Positions 11,484 through 22,937 of a stretch of 64,000 nt of DNA are shown piece after piece. Made by a program: the position numbers and the translations under genes. Each line of letters opens with the position of its first letter. The stretch's first letter is position 1. The notes beneath the pieces are model-generated. The model did no database searches. It saw only the letters and a list, made by a program, of their open reading frames with translations, and was not told where the DNA came from. The stretch is from contig NC_053035.3 in assembly GCF_002575655.3 (NCBI RefSeq), positions 377,123,792-377,187,791 on the forward strand. Direction: 5' to 3'. The DNA comes from Aegilops tauschii subsp. strangulata (taxonomy: Eukaryota > Streptophyta > Magnoliopsida > Poales > Poaceae).

Positions 11484-13505
11484 ACCAACTTAGGCCAAAA
11501 GCCTAAGCTTGGGGGAGTACGTATTTCTCACCGACATTACATTCATGTTCGCACACTCATTGCTAGATGTCGGTGCTCATACTTTATCACTGTAATATCC
11601 ATGCTAGTTTATTTTCTTTTTCTTGCTTTCTTCTTGTGTGTTTGAAAAACTTTAAGAAAACCAAAAAAAATATTAGTAGCTTTTAGCTAGTTTACTTTCC
11701 ATGTTGTAGTAGTAGTAATTAAAAAGAAAACCCAAAAATATTTCCTGTTCTTCTTTTGCTTGTTGGGAGCTTTCCTGTGTAAATAGTTTTATTTATTTTT
11801 TTCCTTTGGGGGTCGATAGGAGAAGACCATGATGAAATTGTTGAAGTGGCCCTTATATGCATTGTTGTTGATTTAACCAAGAGCCCATATTGCCTTGTCT
11901 TCTCCTGTTTATTGAATGCTTGCAGATTCCAGCTTAGTCCAATGCACGTGCACTATTATTATTATTCACATCATTTGGTCGTGCAAGTGAAAGGCAATTA
12001 TGACGATTTATGATGGACTGATTGAGATGAGAGAAGCTGGTATGAACTCGACCTCTTTTGTTATTGTAAATATGATTAGTTCATCGTTCCTGATTTAGCC
12101 TACTATGAATGAACATGTTTGCAATGACAATTAGAGAATATAGTTGCTTATGCCATGCTTAATTAGCTAGGAGTTTATAATGGTTTACCTTGCGTGCCAA
12201 CATGCTATTAAAATGGTTGTGATGTGGTATAATAGGGTGGTATCCTCGTTTGAACGATTCGAGTGACTTGACTTGGCACATGTTCACGCCTGTAGTTGAA
12301 ACAAATCAACATAGCCTTCATGATATTTATGTTCATGGTGGATTATATCCTACTCATGCTTGCACTCAATGTTTATTAATTTTAATGCATGTTCATGACT
12401 GTTGTCGCTCTCTAGTTGGTCGCTTCCTAGTCTTTTGCTAGCCTTCATTTGTACTAAGTGGGAATACTGCTTGTGCGTCCAATTCCTTAAACCCCAAATT
12501 ATTCCATATGAGTCCACCATACCTTCCTATATGCGGTATCTACCTGCCGTTCCAAGTAAATTCGTATGTGCCAAACTCTAACCTTCAAATGAAATTCTGT
12601 TTTGTATGCTCGAATAGCTCATGTATCAACTAGGGCTGTCTGTATCTTCCATGTTAGGCGGGTTATTCTCAAGAGGAGTGGACTCCGCTCCTCACTCACG
12701 AGAAAATGGCTGGTCACTGGGATGCCCAGTCCCATGCTTTATGCAAATCAAATCAAAATAATTGCAAACAAAGCTCCCCCGGGACTCTTGTTAGTTGGAG
12801 GCACACGTTGTTTCGAGCAAGCCATGGATTGATGCTTGTTGGTGGAGGGGAGTATAAACTTTACCATTCTGTTTGGGAACCGCCTATAATGTGTGTAGCA
12901 TGGAAGATATCACCATCTCTTGGTTGTTATGTTGACAATGAAAGTATACCGCTCAAAATATTATTTATCTCTATTTCAAAACCGAGCTCTGGCACCTCTA
13001 CAAACCCCTGCTTCCCTCTGTGAAGGGCCTATCTATTTACTTTTATGTTGAGTCATCACCCTCTTATTAAAAAGCACCAGCTGGAGAGCACCGCTGTCAT
13101 TTGCATTCATTACTGTTAATTTATATTGGGTATGACTATGATTGGATCTCTTTTACCATGAATTACAATGTCTAGTCAGTCCTTGATCTTTAAAGGTGCT
13201 CTGCATTTATGTTTTGCGGTCTCAGAAAGGGCTAGCGAGATACCATCTTGTTATATCATATTATGATTGTTTTGAGAAAGTGTTGTCATCCGAGATTTAT
13301 TATTATTGCTCGCTAGTTGATTATGCCATTGGCATGAGTAAACATGAGACCTAAATGTTATTGTGAATATGGTTAGCTCATAATCCTTGTTGAAAACTTG
13401 AATGCTGGCTTTACATATTTACAACAACAAGAGCAAACAGAGTTTGTAAAAGTTTTTCTTTATCACTTTCAGTTTATCAACTGAATTGCTTGAGGACAAG
13501 CAAAG
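11484..13505 (+). other. 3' untranslated interior of Sabrina-like element
   Basis: About 2 kb of AT-rich DNA without a conserved ORF, lying between the ATHILA ORF1-like gene and the 3' LTR. Athila elements characteristically carry a long non-coding 3' region. Short ORFs here are not conserved with known products. Confidence 0.6.
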
Positions 13506-13523
13506 GTTTAAGCTTGGGGGAGT
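13506..13523 (+). promoter_or_regulatory. Polypurine tract of Sabrina-like element
   Basis: GTTTAAGCTTGGGGGAGT immediately precedes the 3' LTR start at 13524. A similar AAGCTTGGGGGAG occurs at 11506. Confidence 0.75.
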
Positions 13524-14934
13524 TGATACGTCTCCGTCGTATCTACTTTTCCAAACACTTTTGCCCTTAGTTTGGACTCTAACTAGCATGATTTGAAGGG
13601 AACTAATCCGGACTGACGCTGTTTTTAGCAGAATTGCCATGGTGTTATCTTTGTGCAGAAACAAAAGTTCTCGGAATGACCTGAAACTTCACAGAGATTA
13701 TTTATGGAAATAATTAAAAATACTAGCGAAAGAATCAAGGCCAGGGGCCCACACCCTGTCCACGAGGGTGGGAGGCGTGCCTGCCCCCCAGGGCGCGCCC
13801 CTGCCTCATGGGCCCCCTTGAGCTCCACCGACCTCAACTCCAACTCCATATATTCGTGTTCGGGGACAAAAAAATCAAAGAGAAAGAATCATCGCGTTTT
13901 ATGATGTGGAGCCGCCGCCAAGCCCTAAACTCTCTCGGGAGGGCTGATCTGGAGTCCGTTCGGGGCTCCGGAGAGGGGAATCCGTCGCCATCGTCATCAT
14001 CAACCATCCTCCATCACCAATTTGATGATGCTCACCGCCATGCGTGAGTAATTCCATCATAGGCTTGCTGGACGGTGATGGGTTGGATGAGATTTATCAT
14101 GTAATCGAGTTAGTTTTGTTAGGGTTTGATCCCTAGTATCCACTATGTTCTGAGATTGATGTTGCTATGACTTTGCTATGCTTAATGCTTGTCACTAGGG
14201 CCCGGGTGCCATGATTTCAGATCTGAACCTATTATGTTTTCATGAATATATGTGAGTTCTTGATCCTATCTTGCAAGTCTATAGTCACCTACTATGTGTT
14301 ATGATCCAGCAACCCCGAAGTGCAATAATCGGGACCACTCCCGGTGATGACCGTAGTTTGACGAGTTCATGTATTCACTATGTGTTAATGCTTTGGTCCG
14401 GTACTCTATTAAAAGGAGGCCTTAATATCCCTTAGTTTCCGCTAGGACCCCGCTACCACGGGAGGGTAGGACAAAAGATGTCATGCAAGTTCTTTTCCAT
14501 AAGCACGTATGACTATATTCGGAATACATGCCTACATTACATTGATGAATTGGAGCTAGTTCTGTGTCACCCTATGTTATGACTGTTACATGATGAACCG
14601 CATCCGGCATAATTCTCCATCACCGATCCAATGCCTACGAGCTTTTCACGTAGTGTTCTTCGCTTATTTACTTTTCCGTTGCTACTATTACAATTACTAC
14701 AAAACCCAAAAATATTACTTTTGCTACCATTACCGTTACTTCCATACTACTTGCTACTAAATACTTTGCTGCAGATATTAAGTTATCCAGGTGTGGTTGA
14801 ATTGAAAACTCAACTGCTAATACTTGAGAATATTCTTTGGCTCCCCTTGTGTCGAATCAATAAATCTGGGTTGAATACTCTACCCTCGAAAACTGTTGCG
14901 ATCCCCTATACTTGTGGGTTATCAGGGGGCTAAA
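13524..14934 (+). repeat. 3' LTR of Sabrina-like element
   Basis: 1411 bp, TGATAC...TTATCA, near-identical to 5746-7131. The downstream GGGGG (14935-14939) repeats the 5 bp before the 5' LTR. Confidence 0.93.
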
Positions 14935-14949
14935 AACAACATTTGAATG

Positions 14950-16108
14950 TCTCGGTGTGGAACGACACCTATGGGATCACAAGAATCCCTACTACGGTTG
15001 CCGGGGTGCGGGGTTGCAAGAAGAGCAGGGCTAGCAGACAGCACAAAGTTCGTTTACCCAGGTTCGGGCCGCGAGGATGCGTAAAACCCTAGTCCTGCTT
15101 TGGTGGGTGTATTTCAGAGAGTTCTTGAGCTCTTGAACTAGCTGTGGTCAGTGCGTGGTTCGAAAGAGCCGAATCCTTCTCCAGTATGCCATGGGCCTCC
15201 TTTTATAGTCGGAAGGGGCTGCCACATTGGCATACAGGAGGTGGAAAGGCGTACAGTGCCCTGAGCTTATCGCTCGTATTACAGGACAAGACGCATTAAA
15301 TGCGTAGCTTAGGTGTCCCCTTGCTTTATTGGGGACGGGGGCGAGGCCCGTCCCGCCCGCCGCTGCTCTTCCTCGCTTCGACACGTGCCTTGGCCAGCGA
15401 TGCGTGTGGCGCCATGTAGGCAGGCAGGCAGCTGAGGTGGCGTGGTGGTGGAGCCTTCACGAAGATCTGCATGCCGCCATGCAGGCTGCATGTTGCCACG
15501 CAGGTGCCCGCCCAGTTGGTTGGGCTGGCAGCTGCATGTGAACGGCGGTGGGAGCTTGATTGGCGTGGGCCTGGCAGTGGCCCTGCTGGCGTCCTTGGCG
15601 AGGGCCTTGCCGGATGGCCCAGCAAGGGTCTTGCCGTGGCGCGCTGTCGTCCCCGGCAAGGGCCTTGCAGGGGGTCTGGTGGCCTTCCTCGGCAAGGATC
15701 TTGCCGAGGATCGTCGTCTTCTAATCCTCTTCTAATCTTGAATATGTCTTCACAAAGATCTGCATGCCACCACAGAGGTGCCTTCCCGAGCCCTGGCCCC
15801 ATGTGGATGATGGCGTTGGGGACCGTGGGCTCAAGGGTGGCTCGCGCTGTTGGTGTGGGGCGAGCTGCCCCGGCAAGGGTCTTGCCGGGGCTGCTGAGGC
15901 TGCCCCGGCAAGGGTCTTGTCGGGGGAACCTGCTTCGTCCCTCTGCTCTTTGTGGTCTTGTCCTTGGCGTTGCTCTAATTATCTTGAGCTTCGGTCTTAC
16001 CTTGGCTCACCTCCCCTGCTCTTCTTGGCGTGACCGTAGGCGCGGCTCCGACTGCTCGTGCACAGGTATAGGGGTACAAAAACGCACCCCTCTTTTTGTA
16101 CACCGACA
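14950..16108 (-). repeat. LTR, left copy (3' LTR on minus strand)
   Basis: 1159 bp; aligned with 21013-22136. It contains an extra 35-bp partial repeat near 15892-15926 (CCCCGGCAAGGGTCTTG duplicated), explaining its greater length. The minus-strand TATA-box sequence GACTATAAAAGG sits at about 15199-15210. Confidence 0.92.
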
Positions 16109-16120
16109 GGAGCCCCCGGG
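16109..16120 (-). promoter_or_regulatory. Polypurine-like tract (minus strand)
   Basis: On the minus strand the sequence CCCGGGGGCTCC directly precedes the TGTCGGTG start of the LTR, the position expected of a polypurine tract. Confidence 0.55.
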
Positions 16121-16347
16121 CCTGGGCCACACATAAGCGCGACACGTTGTTGGGCTAGGCCCAAAACGGTGCGCGGGCAGGTGGGGCGGTTTTTATCGCG
16201 GTAAAACTCTTCGCGCGCTTCGCTTCCCACGACCCGCGCGCGCGGCGAGCGTGGAGGGGTGTGCGTGACGTGGGTGGCATGCATGGGGCGGTTCCTGCAT
16301 GCATGCGTCACATCGCAGTAAATGGGCAGCGTGACCCGCAGCTTCCC

Positions 16348-16357
16348 CATAAAAAGG
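16348..16357 (+). promoter_or_regulatory. TATA-like element for the antisense gene
   Basis: CATAAAAAGG lies about 150 bp upstream of the ATG at 16509, followed by a pyrimidine-rich leader (16378-16505). It is positioned as a promoter for the plus-strand gene, independent of the minus-strand LTR promoter. Confidence 0.5.
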
Positions 16358-16508
16358 GATAACCGCGGGCGCACTGTTCCTTTTACCCTTCGCGCAACCC
16401 CAATCCCGGAAACCTCCGCCCACCTTCCTCTTCTTCTCCAAGCTTCGTTCCTGCTCGCCGCTGTTGCGCTTCTGCCGCCCTCTGTCCTGCTCTCCTCCCC
16501 CAGCCGCC

Positions 16509-19500
16509 ATGGCGCCGAAATCAACCATGGGCAAGGGAGTGGCCAAGGACGCTGGAGCCGCGGAGCCGCCGGAGAGTGCGCTGGCGGTGCAGCGGACGCA
16601 GTCCACCTTCTTCCCCTCGACAGTTGACGTGTTCAAGCTTCGGGACTCCTTCAGGCCCCTGTGGGGAGTGAAGATGGGGGGGGGCAATTCGGGGCATCCA
16701 GCCACGCGCGTCATCCCCGCCGACTGCGCCAAGGCTGCCCCAAATCGCTACCCCTTCTTCGTCGATTTTTTTTCCTGTGGGCTCTGTCCTCCCTTCTCCG
16801 ATTTCTTCAGCGACATCATGCATACCTTTGGCTTCCGCCTCCTGGATTTTACTCCGAATGCGGTGGAGTGAATGGCCCTCTTCGCGCATCTCTGCGAGGG
16901 CTTCACCGGAGTGCACCCCAACACGGCGCTCTTCCGCCATTACTTCTCCCCTCGGATCCAACCAGGGGGTGCCATCTCCGGTTGCATCGCCTGGGTCTCA
17001 AGATCCAAAGGAGCGTATCCGAAGGGTGCCATGAAGGAGAGGTGGGAAGAATGGCAGGGCCGGTGGTGCTGGACCGAGGAGGAGGATCCGCCGGTGTTCT
17101 GCGAAGTTCGCCGGGCGCCGCCGGTCCGCAGAAATGATTGGAGCGACATCGATGCTGATGATGAGAAGCTCACGGTCGCCACCACCAGGATCCTCCGGCT
17201 CACCGAGGCTGGCCTCACCCTTGAGATGATCGGGGCGGACTTCATCCGCCGCCGGATCGCTCCACTGCACAACAAGGGGAGGCCAGCCTGGCTCTTCACG
17301 AACCCCGCCGACATCATGCAGCTTCGTCCCGGCCTCGACCATAATTTCACAGTGATGGGGCACACCCATTTCTGCCAGCAGCTCTTCCAGCTTGACGTGG
17401 ACCGCGACGACGAGGTCGAGCGGACCGGCAAGGTCGCGAGGGCCGCCGCGAAGGTCGGCAAGGTCCTCAAGGGGCCTCTGTTCAAGGTGCCGACGGGGGT
17501 GGTCCCGTTGTGCAATAACTCGCGCCGGTCCAAAATCATTGCCATGATGCCGGATTGCAACGCGCATGGCCCTGACCCAAGCTGGAAGGAGCCGGAGGAC
17601 GCCGAGGTGCAGCAGTTCTTCGACACCCTGCACGAGGGATACGTCAACACCGACGCCGAGCGACTGCTTGTCCAGGACACCACCCAGGCGGACCTGGACT
17701 ACATCGCCACTAGGGCGAGGGAGGCACAGCTTGCCAAGGAGGCCGGCAGCGCCGACGGTGTGGAGGAAAAGGCCGCGACGGCTGCGGAGGGGAGGAGCTC
17801 GCCCGGTGGGCGGCGGCCGCCGGGGGAGCCAGCAGTGCCGGCACCGAGGCTCCTCTGGTTGAAGATGTGACCGGCGAGTCGTCGTCGGAGGAGGCCGAGA
17901 CCGTAGGCCCGACACCGGCTATGGGGAGAGGGCGAGTCTTGCGGCGGGCCAGTTCCGGTGAGCCGGTCCGGCCCGGCAGGGCTGCGCAGCCGCAGCAGAC
18001 CTTGGAGGGGTCCCGGCGCCACACGAGGGCCACATCGGCGAAGAAGCCGGCGAAGGTCGCGGTGAAGAAGAAGACAGCCGCCCCTTCTTCATCCAAGCGT
18101 GTCCAGACACTGCCTCCTTCCCCTCCTCTGGCGGATGTTGACATGGAGGTCACCTTCGATTATGGATCCCTCAGCCCGAGGAGGAAGAGGAAGACAGCAC
18201 AGGAGGAGGCGGACGACGAGTAAGCATCTGGTTCCTTTTCGTTATCTCTGCCTCCTCAATCTGTGTTGCTCGTCTTGACTTGTCTTCGTCTTTGCAGGGA
18301 CGTAGAGACGCTGGCCCAGAGAGTGAAGAGGGCCAAGCTCTCGGCGGGTAGCCAGCCCCCGGCTGGTATTTCGAGGGCGCCGTTGGTGGTGTTGAGCATC
18401 CCAGACAGCAGCCCCCGGCCTAGCCCCCAGCGTAAGTTCTTCACTCTTCCCCCGTCGACACGTGTCGGGGGCGCGACACTTTGGTGCTGACCTTGCCAGG
18501 TATGCTGGAGGAGAGCAGCCACAGAGGGCTACTCCCAACACGCCGCCCCCATCGACCACGCCGCCCCGAGGGGCGTCCCTGGCAAGGGCGCCAAGTACCG
18601 AGCCCACGCACATGGAGGAGGAGGAGGAGAACTTGGGCGCCGGCGGCTTTGCCTCGACGCCAAATGTTGGCGGGGAGGGGACTTCCGTTTCCCAGCCTGG
18701 TACCGGCACTGGTAAGCCGTTCGCCGCTTGTCCTTGTTCCTTTTTATTTCTGGCTCTTGGTCTTGGCCTTGCCTCACCCCCTTCTTCGGCGTCCAGATCC
18801 CTCCTCGGTGAACCCAGAGGACGTGGACGCCGTCATCGAGGACGTCGCCAAGGCCGCCGAGGCAGACGCCGAGAAGATCGCCGCCGAGGAGGCCACCAAG
18901 GGTGCTGCCGAGGGGCCTACCGGGGAGGCCGGCAAGGCTGCCGCTGAGGAGACCGGCAAGGGGCCTGCCGGAGAGGCCGGCGGGGCCGCTGCCGAGGAGG
19001 AGGAGGAGGTGGCTGATGACCAGCCTTCCTCTTCTGCTGCTTCCGGCTGCGGCAAGTACCTGAGGGTGAGCGACGACTTGTTCGTCCACCTTCCAGGTGC
19101 GTCGAGCACCAGGACATCCGTTGAGGGAGAGGTGTTCGACAGCGAAGTGCTTGCCGCTGCCGGGCTTGAAGTCGTCGACGAGCCGATCGTTGGCGGCGAT
19201 GGTTCGCAGGAAGAGCGGCTCCTCCACGCCATGGGCGCCAGCTTCCAGAAGCTCCAGGCACTCCACCGCGCCCGCCTGGACAAGGTTAAGTCCAGGACGG
19301 CGGTGGTGGAGAGGGCGGAGGCGGACCTCCAGAAGTGCGTTGCCGAGACGCAGGACTGGTTCCGCGAGGCCCACAAGGAGCTCAAGGCTGCCCAGGGCGA
19401 GCTGGCCAAACGCGACGTGGAGCTCACAATGAAGCTCGCCGATGTCGAGAAGGCTCAAGAGACGGCGAGGAACTTGGCCGCGGCCGCCGAAGCCGCCCGG

Positions 19501-20430
19501 ACCCAGCACGAGGCCGCACTGAACTCCCAGGAGGAGGACCTCGCTGCACGGGAGGAGAAGCTTGCCGCCATGCTTCGTGGCAAGGATGCAGAGGTGGAGA
19601 AGCTTGTCTTGCAGCGGACCAGTGAGCTGGAGCAGAGGCACAAAGAGGCACTCGATGCCCAGGCCCAGGTTCACGCCGGCAGGGTGGAGGAGTTGGAGGC
19701 GGAGCGCGACGGGCTAAAGGAGCAGGCCCTGAAGCTGTCCCAGGAGAGGGACACGCTTAACAGTGCCCTGACAGAGGCGTAGGGCGCGGTCGTCAGCAAG
19801 GCCGGGGAGCTCTCCGAGGCCAACAACTCCATCAAAGACCTCAAGCTGAAGCTGGAGGGTCTCGAGAAGGTGTTGTCGGAGGCCAAAATCCGAGAGGGGA
19901 CCCTGGCCAAGGAGCTGGAGGCCGAGAAGCTGTTGCAGAAGAACAAGGGCCTCAACTTCGCAAATCATGTGGCAGGCGAGAACCGCTGGCTCGATCGCCT
20001 CGCCACCGTCGCCAACCAGGCCGCTGCGCAGCTGGCCATCATGGGGATGTCGGACGTGAGGTATGTGCTGGAGCGGAGCGTGAGCGCCAATTGGAGCCTG
20101 ACCATGTTCTTTGAGAAGGTTGTCGGCACTCTGGAGCGGCTCCACGCCAACCGGGCGGCCTCACTGGCCGACGAGTCCCGGAGGCTTTGCCAGGGTGCCA
20201 TGACCAAGGTTCTCACCAAGGTGGCGCACTGGTACCCCAACCTCGACTTCGACGCCGCGCTGGACAGCTTGTCGGAGGGTACTGACCTCGCGCCGCTCAG
20301 GGAGTGCATCAAGCCATCATCAGCCGAGTCGGCGAAATTCAGAGGGTGGAGGGCCAGCACCGGGATCAGGCATCCCGTTCTTTATCGCCGCTGCAGGTTC
20401 ACAACCAAGACAATTGCTATCTCTAGTTAG
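16509..20430 (+). pseudogene. Spliced 'putative gypsy-type transposon' protein gene, antisense to its host element
   Basis: ATG at 16509 starts MAPKSTMGKGVAKD. The N-terminal half (16509-17870) resembles the plant 'putative gypsy type transposon' (Transposase_28-like) domain, e.g. WEEWQGRWCW and FLEMIG-like TLEMIGADFIRRRI. It is followed by a basic/acidic linker, then a long Glu/Ala/Lys coiled coil (about 19200-19960), and a conserved tail with NRWLDRLATVANQAAAQL. Three GT-AG introns are visible: 18220-18297, 18432-18499 and 18712-18796; the third restores frame exactly. Breaks: TGA at 16869-16871, a frameshift near 17780-17860, a phase problem at intron 2, and TAG at 19780-19782. The protein would be roughly 1,150 residues. 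It may be Gag-like or regulatory; function unknown. It occupies nearly the whole interior of the LTR element on the opposite strand. Confidence 0.8.
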
Positions 20431-20989
20431 AACCGCAGCAACAATTCGATGTAATATAACTCTGCAACACTTTCAGTATCATGCATGTTATTTTCCTGTT
20501 CGATTTTCCTTTGTATGTCCACCCTACGTTACTGGGTAGGCTCACCGGCGCGTAAACCCAAGGCGGCGTCTTGGGGACGGATCCCCATTGGCCTGCCGGG
20601 TGTGCTTGCTGCCGGGCGAACCACCTTGCCGCCCTTAGCGCGGTCGCCCGAACTGTCGAGCTTGACTCGAGTCAGAGTCGGGAGCGTTGCCAAGTGCGGA
20701 AGGCTACCCCGCCACTCTCGACGCGGCCGCTTTGAGCTGTTGAGCGGACTCGAAACAGAACAAGGGCGTTGCCAATTGCGGGAGGGCCCCTTTGCGTGCA
20801 GGTTTCTCATACATAGGCGAGATCTCCGAGGACGATAACTTTATGTATAGGCGGAAATAACTCAAAGCTCTGAATGACTTAGCTTTTCTGTTGCCGAGCC
20901 GGCGTCGTTCCTCCGGCCGCCTTCTTCTCAGGAGCCAAGGGCGATGAAGAACTGCTAAGTAACTACTAGACCAGATTCTCACAATTGCG
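20431..20989 (-). other. Leader region of the minus-strand LTR element
   Basis: Non-coding 560-bp sequence between the antisense gene and the primer binding site. It includes two similar GC-rich segments (about 20669-20713 and 20734-20787, both with 'gcgttgccaa.tgcgg'). Confidence 0.5.
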
Positions 20990-21008
20990 CCCCCTACCTG
21001 GCGCGCCA
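20990..21008 (-). promoter_or_regulatory. Primer binding site type sequence (minus strand)
   Basis: On the minus strand TGGCGCGCCAGGTAGGGGG begins 4 bp after the LTR end. The sequence is a common post-LTR signature of grass Ty3/gypsy elements. I do not assign the tRNA. Confidence 0.7.
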
Positions 21009-21012
21009 AAGA

Positions 21013-22136
21013 TGTCGGCGTGGAACAACACCTATGGGATCACAAGAAACCCTACTACGGTTGCCAGGGCGTGGGGTTGCGAGAAGAGCAGGGCTAGCAG
21101 ACAACACAAAGATCGTTTACCCAGGTTCGGGCCGCGAGGATGCGTAAAACCCTAGTCCTGCTTTGGTGGGTGTATTTCAGAGAGTTCTTGAGCTCTCGAA
21201 CTAGCTGTGGTCAGTGCGTGGTTCGAAAGAGCCGAATCCTTCTCCAGTATGCCATGGGCCTCCTTTTATAGTCGGAAGGGGCTGCCACAGTGGCACACAG
21301 GAGGTGGAAAGGCATAAAGTGCCCTGAGCTTATCGCTCGTATTACAGGACAAGACACATTAAATGCGTAGCTTAGGTGTCCCCTTGCTTTATTGGGGACG
21401 GGGGCGAGGCCCGTCCCGTCCGTCGCCGCTCTTCCTCGCTTCGACACGCGCCTTGGCCAGCGATGCGTGCGGCGCCATGTAGGCAGGCAGGCAGCTGAGG
21501 TGGCGCGGTGGTGGAGCCTTCACGAAGATCTGCATGCCGCCACGCAGGCTGCACGTTGCCACGCAGGTGCCCGCCCAGCTGGTTGGGCTGGCAGCTGCAT
21601 GTGAACGGCGGTGGGAGCTTGATTGGCGTGGGCCTGGCGGTGGCCCTGCTGGCGTCCTTCGCGAGGGCCTTGCCGGGTGGCCCGGCAAGGGTCTTGCCGT
21701 GGCGCGCTGTCGTCCCCGGCAAGGGCCTTGCCGGGGGTCTGGTGGCCTTCCTCGGCAAGGATCTTTCCAAGGATCGTCGTCTTCTAATCCTCTTCTAATC
21801 TTGAATATGTCTTCACAAAGATCTGCATGCCACCACAGAGGTGCCTTCCCGAGCCCTGGCCCCATGTGGATGATGGCGTTGGGGACCGTGGGCTCAAGGG
21901 TGGCTCGCTCTGTTGGTGTGGGGCGAGCTGCCCCGGCAAGGGTCTTGCCGGGGGAACCTGCTTCATCCCTCTGCTCTTTGTGGTCTTGTCCTTGGCGTTG
22001 CTCTGATTATCTTGAGCTTCGGTCTTACCTTGGCTCACCTCCCCTGCTCTGCTTGGCGTGATCGTAGGCGCGGCTCTGACTGCCCGTGCACAGGTATAGG
22101 GGTACAAAAACGCACCCCTCTTTTTGTACACCGACA
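21013..22136 (-). repeat. LTR, right copy (5' LTR on minus strand)
   Basis: 1124 bp, ends TGTCGG...CCGACA. The minus-strand TATA box GACTATAAAAGG lies at about 21261-21272, placing a transcription start that would run leftward through the interior. Confidence 0.92.
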
Positions 22137-22141
22137 GAATG

Positions 22142-22810
22142 TAGATAGTACGAGACTTAATATCGATGTTTCAATTCGGTGTACATTGTAAGATTTGAAC
22201 CGAGGACCATGCATATGGGTAATTATTTCGAATTCGTGCCGTACTAGGTTTCGAAAAGTTGACATTGACTCGATTTGTTGTGCTATTTTGTAGGTCATAT
22301 GTTTGAATCCATCCAAAAGTTTTCTCACTACCATGGTGTTCATCATATACATATGAATTTGTATTAAAAAAGTAGCGTGGATACAATGAAATGCGAAATC
22401 CACGTTAGAATTGGAGATCGCTATGTGACACACACTCTAATTCAAATAACTAATTATTTGACACACACTCTAATCCACGTTAGCATGGATACCGTGGATA
22501 CCGTTTCGATTTTTTTTCAAATAACTCCTCATTAATTAATTTATAGTATCTCGTTTCGAATGACTAATTATTGCAAGGAAAACACGGGCATGGTAATACA
22601 TACAGATTCGTTTGCAAATGTAGGCGCACCAGGCAGACTAGGGTCGTGTCGTGGTGGTCGCGTGTGTCGGACGGACGCTTAGCACCCAGCCACCCACCCC
22701 CTCGCTCCCCCTCCCCCCCAAAAAAGGACGACGACAAAATAAGTTCGCGCTTCCACGTTTCGGATTAAAATATCTGGCGGCCCCAATTCCAGCCCTGCAA
22801 AATCTCCCTT
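22142..22810 (+). repeat. Segmental duplication, copy B, right part
   Basis: Matches 1228-2030 of copy A without the Stowaway and TG insertion. After removing the two retrotransposons, copy B reads continuously from 5745 to 14940-14949 to 22142. Confidence 0.7.
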
Positions 22811-22937
22811 CTCCACCGTCCCCTTCCGCGCCCAGATTGCTCAAATCCCTAATTTGCCGACAACCCAATCAAAGTTCGAATCGCCCCTCGTCTTGTCTCT
22901 TTCCCCACCTCTGTGTCGGACGACGACGACGAAGACG

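Larger units (their letters stand above)
5746..14934 (+). mobile_element. Complete LTR retrotransposon, Sabrina/Athila-like, no pol
   Basis: The LTRs (5746-7131 and 13524-14934) both begin TGATACGTCTCCGTCGTATC and end GTGGGTTATCA. GGGGG flanks both ends (5741-5745 and 14935-14939), consistent with a 5-bp target duplication, although the left copy sits in a longer G run. A tRNA-Asp-type primer binding site follows the 5' LTR and a polypurine tract precedes the 3' LTR. The interior encodes decayed gag and protease, then jumps directly to an ATHILA ORF1-like gene. No reverse transcriptase, RNase H or integrase motif is seen. From memory of Triticeae repeats the LTR and gag resemble Sabrina (Athila lineage, Ty3/gypsy). 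It is a non-autonomous, doubly LTR-flanked copy inserted into duplication copy B. Confidence 0.92.
14950..22136 (-). mobile_element. Non-autonomous LTR retrotransposon with an antisense gene
   Basis: LTRs are 14950-16108 and 21013-22136, with a perfect 5-bp target duplication GAATG (14945-14949 and 22137-22141). The terminal TG of the left LTR reads TC (TCTCGG versus TGTCGG). Orientation is minus: on that strand a TATA box lies inside each LTR, the primer-binding-type TGGCGCGCCAGGTAGGGGG (20990-21008) follows the LTR, and a purine/GC tract (16109-16120) precedes the other LTR. The 4.9-kb interior has no sense gag, protease, reverse transcriptase or integrase. It is instead occupied by a spliced gene on the plus strand. 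Ty3/gypsy Tat-lineage elements of plants are known to carry extra, sometimes antisense, ORFs; I infer this is a deletion derivative of that kind. Confidence 0.88.

Noticed and set aside
15326..15802. 158-codon minus-strand ORF, repeated at 21389-21865
   Set aside because: Both copies are just the two LTRs; the product is low-complexity Pro/Arg/Gly and differs by indel-sensitive segments.
16872..17915. Separate gene starting at ATG 16872
   Set aside because: It is the same frame as the ORF from 16509, restarted after the TGA at 16869-16871, so it is one broken gene rather than two.
18529..19674. 381-codon minus-strand ORF opposite the coiled-coil gene
   Set aside because: It is a GC-periodicity shadow of the plus-strand coiled coil. 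It lies on the sense strand of the LTR element, so I checked it for gag/pol motifs and saw none.
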